Shown here: piece after piece, positions 42,979-52,118 of the stretch
Layout: each line of letters begins with the position of its first letter
Position numbering within the stretch: the first letter of the stretch is position 1
Assembly (NCBI GenBank): GCA_007922195.1
Contig: ML681997.1
Location: 12,102,142-12,166,141 of the forward strand
Source: Podocnemis expansa
Lineage: Eukaryota > Chordata > Testudines > Podocnemididae
Length of the DNA: 64,000 bases
Direction of reading: 5' to 3'
The notes under the pieces: model-generated
What the model saw: the letters and a program-made list of their open reading frames with translations, nothing else
Databases searched by the model: none
Told to the model about the DNA's origin: nothing
Translations under genes and position numbers: made by a program

Positions 42979-44370
42979 GTGGATATTCTATCTACTACCT
43001 AAAATCCATAAAAGAGGAAACCCTGGATGCCCCGTCATCTTAGGCATTGGCACTCTTACTGCCGGCCTATCTGGCTATGTGGACTTCCTTCTCAGACTGT
43101 TTCTTATCAACATCCTTAGCTATCTTCGAGATACCATGGACTTCCTGAGGAAAATCCAGTCCATTGGTGAGCTTCCAGGAAACACCATTCTGGCCACTAT
43201 GGATATAGAAGCTCTTTACACCAACATCCCACACAAGGATGGATTACAAGCTATTAGAAGAACCATCCCAGATGATGCCACAGCACAGCTTTGTGACTGA
43301 ACTTTGTGTTCATCCATAACCACTTCAGATTTGAGAATAATTTATACCACCAGGTCAGTGGCACTGCTATGGGCACCTGCATGGCCCCACAATATGCCAA
43401 CATCTTTATGGGCAACTTAGAACAATGTTGCCTCAAGGCTTATCTCAAAACACTTCTTCTTTACCGATGCTACATTGATGTCATCTTCATTATCTGGACC
43501 CATGGCAGGGATGATCTTGAACATTTTCACAGAGATTTCAACAATTTCCACACCACAATCAAATTGAGCCTGGAACACTCCACGCAGGAGATCCGCTTTC
43601 TTGACACTACAGCACAAATCAGGGATAGACACATCACCACCACCCTGTACTGAAAAACCTACTGATCGGTATAGTTACCTACATCCTTCGAGCTTCCATC
43701 CTAAACACACCACACGATCCATTGTCTACAGCCAAGCCCTAAGATATAACTGCATCTGCTCTGATCCCTCAGACAGAGACAGACATCTTGAGGATCTCTG
43801 TCAAGCATTCTTGAAACTACAGTACCCACCTGGGGAAGTAAGAAAACAAATTGACAGAGCTAGACAGGTTCCCCGAAGTCATCTACTACAGGAGAGGCCC
43901 AAGAAAGAAAACAACAGAACACCACTAGTCACCACATACAACCCTCAAGTCAGACCTCTACAACAGATCATTAAGGACCTACAGCCTATTCTAAAAGATG
44001 ATCGCTCGCTCTCTCAAGCCTTTGGAGACAGACCTCTCCTCACCTGCAGACAGCTGCCCAGCCTTAAACAGATACTCACCAGCAACTACAGACCTAACAA
44101 CAGAAACATTAAAGCAGGCACACAGCCCTGCAATAAACCACACTGCCAAGTCTGCCCACATATCTGCACAATAGATACCATCACAGGTCCTAATCAAGCC
44201 TGCTACTCCATCAAAGGCTCTTTTACCTGCTCATCTACTAATGTGATCTATGCCACCATGTTCCAGAAATGCCCCAACACTTCATACATTGGACTGACAG
44301 TATGATCCCTGCGCAAAAGAATAAATGAACACAGAACTGACATCAGAAATCACAAAACAAACAAAAAAAC
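42979..44370 (+). pseudogene. Penelope-like element reverse transcriptase / GIY-YIG coding region, broken
   Basis: This decayed PLE gene runs through several frames. 42971-43300 shows LLPKIHKRGNPGCPVI and ATMDIEALYTNIPHKDG (RT core); 43306-43653 has GTAMGTCMAPQYANIFMG and the active-site block RCYIDVIFIIW, where YIDD has become YIDV; 43601-44305 gives FLKLQYPPGEVRKQI, then the linker and CHVCPH-like cysteine-histidine spacing (CNKPHCQVCPHIC), and the start of the GIY-YIG endonuclease VIYATMFQKCPNTSYIGLTV. The next codon is TGA, after which SLRKRINEHRTDIRNH still reads. Frame changes occur near 43300 and 43640. The enzyme would prime reverse transcription at a nick; this copy is dead by several lesions. 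The N-terminal third is absent. Confidence 0.88.
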
Positions 44371-44781
44371 CCAGTTGCTAAGCACTTCTATCTTTCTAAT
44401 CACTCAATAAATGATTTGTTAACAACTGTACTCAGAGATGTGGCTGGGACATCAAGACTTCAAAGAGAAACAGCGGAACTGGAATTAATACACAAATTAA
44501 ATTGTGAAAGCAGGATTAAATTGAGACTATGGTTTCTTTTCCCATTACAAAAGGTAATTTGACTTCACCCTTCCCAGGGTTTGAACCTAACAACTGCTTT
44601 GATTTGCTGTTACTGTATGACCTGATCTTATGTTTTACACTCCCTTGCATTTATTTTCATTCCATTCTGTAAGTTTGCCCATCTTTGAAGCATCCGATGA
44701 AGTGGGATTTTCTCCCACAAAAGCTCATGCGAAAAATAAATCCGTTAGTCTTTAAGTGCAACACGTCTCCTTGTTTTTTTT
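44371..44781 (+). mobile_element. PLE 3' region and terminal repeat
   Basis: It follows the coding part directly: gcacttctatctttctaatc, gacatcaagacttcaaag, cctgatcttatgttttacac, and then the terminal repeat with the hammerhead-like segment at 44690-44727. There the core is damaged: CCGATGA for CTGATGA and AAAA for GAAA. It ends ctccttgttttttttgag. Confidence 0.8.
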
Positions 44782-44862
44782 GAGGTTCTGTAGCCTGCAC
44801 TGGGCAGGAGGTAGGACTAGATGATCATACTGGTCTCTTCTGACCTTAGAGTCAGTTTCTGT
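44782..44862 (+). mobile_element. CR1 3' fragment, right piece of a split copy
   Basis: gaggttctgtagcctgcac, then gtaggactagatgatcat and tctgaccttagagtc: the continuation of the CR1 interrupted at 42978. The PLE lies between the two pieces. Confidence 0.7.
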
Positions 44863-45983
44863 CTCGTGTTCCTAGTTGTTATTTCTATGACCCATTGCCT
44901 TAACCAATATATACACATTCTGAAGGGGAGGTGGAAAGTGGTGGATTGAAGGAACAGGCTAGGACAGTGGTCCAGATTTTTTATGTTACACCCACTTACT
45001 TCCCCCTCACCCTGGGAGCAGGGTAGTGGGGCCAGAAATGCAGCTGGGGTCATGGTTGGGGTTATGGTCAAGGCTGGGGGGCTGAGGCGAGGGCTGGAGC
45101 CAAAGTCATGCCAGAAACAAGGTGACAAGGCCACGAGTGGGGCCACAATTCAACACAGTCAGGGCCATGGTGAAGAGTCACAGCTGGAGCTGGACGCTGA
45201 TCCAGTATCTGGGGCTAGGGCTGCAGGTGGTGCTGGAGCCAGGGTCAGGAGCAGAACCTCAGCTGAGGGCAGGACCAGAGCCAGAAAAGGACTTGTTGGA
45301 GCTCCCTCCCTACCCCCTGAGGAGAGGGGCAGGGGATGACCTGGACTCTGCTGCATCCCCTGAATATACTTGGGGGTTCCCTTGGGACATATGTCCCACA
45401 CTCTGGGGACCCCTAGCCAAGGCAGATGTTTGGGTGAACTTCAATAAAGGTAAAACAACATAAATTCACCGACTGATTGCTTCATTCCAGTGTCATGCCA
45501 CAAGAACAATGGCCCAGACTCTCTCATGTGTGGAAAATGTAACTGGGAAAGCCTGGTATGTTTGCACTATCTGCTATTTCCCCAAAACAATGTTAATCTG
45601 TAATAGGATACAGAAATGGCTCTTCGGAATATGGATTGAGTTCAGCAGTTGTATTTGTTCAGTGGTGTGACTGAATTGATTGGTATCCCTTAGGTAAGAA
45701 GAAACATTTTAACCAGCTGGAACAAGAATGCTTTAAACCTACAGAGCATTCATCAGTGACAGTGCTATTGAATACATTGAAATGTAAAAAGCACTGGAAG
45801 TTTCAGTAGCTAAAACACAATGATGGTTGTTGCTAGGTTTTATTATTACTATTTATTGAATTGCAGTCACACCTACAAGCTCCAGTCAGGGAGTGGGGGT
45901 TTGGACGCATTAGGTGCTGTACAATTGTAACATGACAGACCCTGGTTGCTGGCAAGCAGGAAGAAGCCTGGGACCACTGAAGC
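44863..45983. other. GC-rich block and an L2-type tail
   Basis: 44962-45420 is GC-rich, begins acagtggtccagattttt and could be a hAT MITE, though I cannot find a matching right end. Its repetitive ggagcc/gggctg phrasing yields long but meaningless frames on both strands. 45842-45955 is an L2-like tail, listed separately. Confidence 0.4.
45842..45955 (-). mobile_element. L2/CORE-SINE-type 3' tail
   Basis: tattattactatttattg, then cacctacaagctccagtcag and gtgctgtacaattgtaac: the reverse of the tail at 51996-52118. This is an ancient amniote repeat. Confidence 0.5.
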
Positions 45984-45986
45984 TTA

Positions 45987-46619
45987 GGGCTTGTCTACAC
46001 TGGTGCTTCTGCTGGCAAAACTTTGGGCCCTCAAGGCTGTGAAAAAAGCACTCTGCTGACTGACATAAGTTTTGCCGCCATAAGTGCTAGTGTAGTCACA
46101 GAGCTATGTCGGCAGGAGAGCACCTGCAAAACTTATACCAAAGTGACACAGCGCACTAGTACTGAAAATGGCTTACTTTCTTGTTTTTACCACATAATTA
46201 TAAAATGAGTCAATTGGAATGTAACAATTGTATAGTCTGTAGAGCAGAACAAACAAGTCTTTGTCTGTGTGAAATTGTACTTTGTACAGACTTTTGCTTG
46301 TGCTTTTTAAGTAGCCTGTTGTAAAAGTAGGCAAATACCTAGCTGAGGTGATGTAGCATGTAAAGGACCTCTGCATACCCCAGGGGTATGCATACCCTTG
46401 GTTGAGAACCACTGCCCTAGCTGACATAATTATGTTGGCAGTGGAGACACAGCTATGCCATCAGAAGAGGGTTTCCGTTGGCGTAGCTCATTTCACTTGG
46501 GAAGGTGGTATTTCTATATTTTGGCAGACGAGTTCCTTCTTTCAGCATATGTAGTGTCCACATGAGGGAGCTATGCTGGTATACCTAGGCTGAAATAGGC
46601 CCTGGAGCATAGACATGGC
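45987..46619. mobile_element. MITE with GGGCTTGTCTACACT ends, interrupted
   Basis: The left end GGGCTTGTCTACACTGG and the right end CATAGACATGGC are inverted, flanked by TTA (45984-45986 and 46620-46622). Inside are ccgccataagtgctagtg, tatgtcggcag and, on the right side, ttatgttggcagtggagac. An unrelated piece at about 46165-46422, ending cttggttgagaaccactg like a hAT MITE end, appears inserted. The ends resemble those of the palindrome-rich MITEs, but the interior differs. Confidence 0.7.
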
Positions 46620-47560
46620 TTAAATCATCAGTAAGGATGAGGGAGAGAGAGAGAATTAAAATCTTCACAGGTTTTACTGTTAGGATTTTTGCAGCCATGA
46701 ACTTTTTTTTGGGGGGGGGGGAGTCAACTTTAATGCTTTTCTCCCTCTTTTCACTCTGTCCTCTCCTGCCATTGACAGATTTCTTGTAAAAATATGCAAA
46801 TGTATCTGTCTTTTGTGTAATGGATTCAGTTCATCTTTTTTTGCCCAAAGAATGCACGCTGTATTCCCCTTACCACTGGGGAGGGCTGCCATGGTAGGTA
46901 ACCTTGACTGAAGTGTGTATGTAGCACACAGCTGGCGGTGTGCAAATCATAATATTTGGTGAGCAGTCATGTGGGGGTTGCTGCCCATGGGAACAGTGGC
47001 ACAACATTAGCTTCTGCTGGTCCTCTGGAAATTCCCCAGTATTCCAAGATCTGTTAAAAAATAGACATTGATGGTTCAGTGAGCTCATAGGTGATAATTG
47101 GGACCTACCAGGCCTACTTTAATTATTAGCTTAGCTAATGAAAAGTGAGTAAAGGTTCATGAATTGTCACAATGACTGGTCATTTACAACTGTTTAAGAA
47201 AAGATGTAAGGAGGTGAGAGACACTGAATTAATTTAAACAGAAAGCTCTATTAGCACCATTCCAAAGCTATGTTAAGATTATGACTAATAAATGAAAAAA
47301 GTGGAAAACTGAAGGTCCATGAACCAAAATTAGTGCTTCAGAAATTAGGCTTCACTGGTGGACAAAATAATGAGATGACAGAGTATTCAAGCCACTACCT
47401 CTTTGAGCCTCTTAAAAAGAGTTTTTGAGGTATAAGAAAACAAGAATGTTTCCTTTACCATCTCACCTGTTGTAGCAGGATTGTTTCCATGACAGACCTT
47501 GATACACCATTAGGGACACTTGACCTTCATCATTGCATCAGCAAAGAATCTAACCTGGTA
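46620..47560. other. unassigned DNA
   Basis: Apart from a T8/G12 run at 46705-46724 I recognise nothing in this stretch. Confidence 0.4.
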
Positions 47561-47571
47561 CATGTGAGGTC

Positions 47572-47751
47572 AAGCATAAACAACAAGAGTCCTGTGGCAC
47601 TTTATGAACTAACAGATTTCTTCGGACGAAGTGGGCTGGAGCCCACGAAACCTTATGCCCAAAGAAATCTGTTAGTCTGTAAGGTGCCACAGGAATCTAG
47701 TTGTTTTTGCTGTACACAGACTAACATGGCTATCCCTCTGGAAATTTCTAC
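47572..47751 (+). mobile_element. short PLE copy with 11-bp TSD
   Basis: It is flanked on both sides by CATGTGAGGTC (47561-47571 and 47752-47762). The left part is an inverted terminal repeat (caagagtcctgtggcac ... ctaacagatttctt), the right part the forward repeat ending gactaacatggctatcc. It belongs to another subfamily than most copies here: stem II is GTGGGC/GCCCAC, and stem III is followed by CC (ttatgcccaaag). Confidence 0.88.
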
Positions 47752-47762
47752 CATGTGAGGTC

Positions 47763-50700
47763 TACTTTGCCTTCCCCTCCCTTGTGTGCTCCTTTCTACA
47801 CCATCCCTTGTCTTCCTCCTGTCCTCCCCTTCTCTCTTGGCTTGTCACCTGATCATGTACTGCGCAGTACCAGCGCGGTGAGATGAGATGGCAGATCCAG
47901 CATTCCCAGCCTGAGAAGGACCAGTGAAGAAGCTGGACATGACCAGACCAACTAGACAATGTTTCTGACTGGGAAGGTAAGTCAAGGTCCGGAGCAACAG
48001 TTGTCATCCTGCCAAGTCCAACGCTCCAGCCAGGAATGACCAGCTACTCTGTATTTTCAGACCTTTAACAAAAGCTGTATTTTCCCTATCTTTACTATGC
48101 CTTCTCTTTTCAACCTTCTCCATGTGTCTTCTTTGTCTAAAGCAGAAAAGTGTTGATCATTCCTGATTCAGAACTGGACAACAAAACTGATTCTTTCTTC
48201 CCCACTAGGATGGTCTGTTTGATGGAATATGTGAATGCTAGTTAAAGTTTGTCCCCAAAGATGTCTCCATCTCCTTAATAGGTTTTGATTGTTTGTTTTA
48301 CTTAGACTGTCAGTTTCAGAGTCAAAGCTCTTCGCTTTGTTTTGATTACTCCCCTTTTGTGTGTTTCAATCAATACATTTCTAACCTTTGGCATGACTTT
48401 TATAGCATGTTTGCATGGTACTAAGCAGGCTGAGGTCTCTGATTTCCAGATCTGTTAAACACTGTTTAATGTTGCACAGTGACTGGGTTATGTTAACACC
48501 CTTAGCCTGTATGTTCCATCTAAATTAATCCAGTACTCCCCGGCCACTTCTTTTTAGGTGCATATTATCAGGTTCTGCAGACTCCAGGTTGGGGACGTGG
48601 GGGAAGGATTACATTCCCACAGGCAAATGTTTTTCAACCATAACTGAAACAAGATTTAGAAACAAGTCCCACTCTTGGGAATTTCACTCTGAGCTGTTAG
48701 TGGGACAACAGCAAAATCATGTTTTAAATATTTCCCCAAGTACTTTCTCACATATATCAGTCTGTCAGTAGCAAACAGCTCCATAGTTTGTCACTGATAA
48801 CTCCATTTAAGATTAATTTAGTCTTGTTATGAGAACTGTGTCATCCAAACACTTTGCCATTTTGCCTTTCTTCTCTTTTTAATACACAGAGTTGGTACAA
48901 AACTTAGGTTTTTTTCAGCCTTTATTGTGTAATGTCTAATGTTCATATCATTCTTCATCTGGCAGATTAGGTACCAGCATATAGTTTTATTGTGGGCTGG
49001 CATGCTGATTTCATATGATCTAAAGTACACTAATGCAGTAACATACAAAATGGTGGAGATTTTATTCTAAGAAATAATAGGAGCCAATAATCTCTGGGTG
49101 CTGTTTTATTAGCAAAATACAGGCGTCATGTAAATAACTACCGTAAATGGGAAGCATTGTTCTTACGCGTGGTCTCTCTTGCGTTGCCTATCTTCTCTTT
49201 GCCAGTTCTGAAGGAAGTTCTCCAGAGAAATGGGGCTTTTGTCTTCCCTGGGAGTGTAGTTTTGATAATTCGGTTAAATAAAACCAGCACACACACAAAG
49301 GATTGTGGGGGAAAATAGTAATAATAGTCAGGCCCCATTTCTCTGTCTAATCTGACAACAATATAATCTATAGTTTATTTGTGTACACTGGAATAGCTCC
49401 TTGGGACCGAGTTCTTCTCGTGTTTCCCAACAACACTGTCATTAGAACAATGGGCACTGTAATTACTGTGATAAAAGGGCATTATGATTTCAATTCTTCA
49501 TCTGGACCATGTGCAGAAGGAAGAGTTTGTCTTTATAATCTCCCTCCACAAGGAGTACCCAGACCAGAAGGCTCCTTCTTCCACTGTCTCCACATGTACA
49601 AAAGATTTCTCCACACAGGAGACTGGAGTGTGAGCCCCTTTGTCTTAAATGAAAAAGCGTAATACAAGCCTTCTGTCAGGCCTGGCTAGGAATGAAAGAG
49701 GAGCCTCTGTGCACCAGCTAAAGGCTGAATTGCACACAATACTGTAAAATCTGTACTTTTCTATTACCTCAGCTGGACTCATTGTGTTTCAGTATTACTG
49801 AGCCTTGACCAGTGGCAGTCCCAGCCTGTGGCATGGCAGCCTTGCAAAATCAGCGTGAAAGATTCTGAGCCGCAGCAGAAAATCTGCTCGCCCAGCATCA
49901 CCAACCTGATGACGACGTCACTGAAAGAGGGGGGAAATATTTTATTCATCCTTTCGAAAGAAGCTGCTCTAGCTGGCAAGTAGAAACTTGCCCAACCATG
50001 CCACTTGCTTTTAGCAAATTGCACTTCAATCTTCCAAGTGACTCTTGAGACTTTGCTTTAGTTTAAAAATTCTAGTTTTTTGTTCCCAGTGAATGGAAAC
50101 CCTTTCCACAGGCTTAGATTTATTTGCCTTTAACAACAACAAAGCAAATTAGGCTGTAGCTAGACTTGTGTACTTTTGAATGGTCATCACATAAGCTATA
50201 TAGTTTTAAATTATCCCACCAGTTAAAGGAAAATCCATGTATCATGCAAACACTAGGGGCAGATTTTCAGATGGGGTAAACTGGTAGAGCTCCATTGATT
50301 TCAGTGGCGCCAGCCCAATTTACACTTGCTGAGATCCTGACCTATATTCTCGAGCACTGTTTTAAATGCTTAAGCGGTTACTTAAGATAGAGTTTGGCTG
50401 ATACAATTTTAAATGTGATATGTAATTTTCTTAATCAATTTATCCGAAAGATAAAATAAGGCTCTGCCTGGTCGTAGATATTAGCTGGCACCATCTTGCC
50501 AGACAGGTGCCTCCTGTGATGTTTCTGGGGAATAGCTCAAGTGGTGCTCCCATCCAGTGGTCTATGCTCCATCTTTCCCATTTTCTGTTTCGGCCCTCAG
50601 CCCTCCAGCCTAGTCCTTTCTCAGTTCCCTCCTTCTGGGGTAAGGACCTAGTCCAGGTCAACTCAATTCCCTTAGAGTCAGTGGTGGCCACTAGTTCTGT

Positions 50701-51995
50701 TGCTGACCACTTGTGGTCTGGGGGACATGGATAGGAACCCAGACCTGCCTGTTTCTCTGGGCCACAGCCTAGGGACCCTTTATGTTACCCATTGGCACCA
50801 CCTTGACCACCAACACACTCTTTGTGATCCCCTAGGACCTACCCATGCCACCCCCAGGTATACTTCATACTCGTATCAGGGTCTGGTCTCTGGTCAAGCC
50901 CCGGTAGTTTTCACAGAACTATTCCTGGTCCTACCTCCCACAGCCAGCCTTACACCACATCCTTTCACCCTGCTTGCTAAAGGAAGACTGCCCCAAATGA
51001 GGGCTGTAGCCTTCCTTTTATTACAGGCTCCTGGGCCCTAATTGGCTGCTTCCGTTCACATGGCTTTTAACCCTTTTTCCACCAGAAGGGAAAATTACTT
51101 CACTACACTGCTAGAGAAGTGATTTAAAGCTTCTCAGCCATACCATGTCTGTCTTAGCGGTCTCATCCTGTGAATGGCTGAGCACCTTCAGCTCTCATTG
51201 GCTCCAGCAGCGCTTGAGGACATCTCCTAAAATAAGTTGTAATGGCAACAAAATGTTCTGTACTTGTCTGTAATGTGAGTGACTGCAGGCTGGGAAGCAG
51301 CAGGGACTTCTCTGTTGCAAAAGAATGTCACCAAGGAGCTGAGAATATCATTGCTATTCCTAGTCCCCCCCCTTAGGAAAATTATTTTCATCCCATTGCA
51401 AGCATGACTGATGCAAATTGGACATGTCAGGCTGAATGGAACACCTACTCCGTCCTCTGGAATTTTTCTCCCCTCATCTGACAATGCACAAACAGAATGC
51501 CCATTCAGATATAAGCAAAGAGTACCAAACATTTCATCAGAAAGCAGTAGCTGTCCTGCTACAATCTGCTACATGTCAGGATTTGACAGTGCTGTGAAAT
51601 ATAAATGATCTCCAAGATGGCAATGTCTGCTTCAATTGCTGGTAAACAACTTCCTTCATTAAAGAGATGCTTTAGAAATGACAGCACAGAATTATGAGAA
51701 TATATTTATATAGTGCCTTTTAGCCAGGGTTCCCACGGCACTTTTCAAGGTTTACCAGTTCTTTGTATACACAAATCTCTTTTCCAAATGATTGAAAGAG
51801 AGTCTCTCCTGAGCTGAAAGGCAGAAATCATTGAACAGCTACAGCAGCAGTTGAGAACAGAAAACAAACCATTTGGAAATTCCAAGAAAAATTTAAATAG
51901 GCAAAGTGGAATTTGGAATTAGGCCAGAACAAGCAGAGTTAGCATCTGTACTCTTGCAACAGTATTATAAGGTACAGATTGTAAAAAAAAAGGTA
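47763..51995. other. long unassigned stretch
   Basis: An old palindromic repeat lies at about 50256-50345 (gattttcagatggggtaaac ... gcccaatttacacttgctg). At about 50450-51120 the sequence is GC- and pyrimidine-richer and contains ccctaattggctgcttcc and ttttaaccctttttccacc, words I associate with old Gypsy LTRs in turtles; it may be a decayed solo LTR on the minus strand. I see no convincing gene. Confidence 0.35.
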
Positions 51996-52118
51996 TAGAT
52001 TGTAAGCTTCTTGAGGCGATGACTGTTTCTTTGTTCTCAGTTTGTACAGCACCTAGCACAATGTGGTCCTGATCTATGATACTGATTCCTAGTTCTATGG
52101 TAATATAAACAATTAATA
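51996..52118 (+). mobile_element. L2/CORE-SINE-type 3' tail
   Basis: agattgtaagcttcttgagg, then gtttgtacagcacctagcac and gtggtcctgatctatg: the well-known tail shared by L2-like LINEs and old SINEs in amniotes. Confidence 0.6.
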
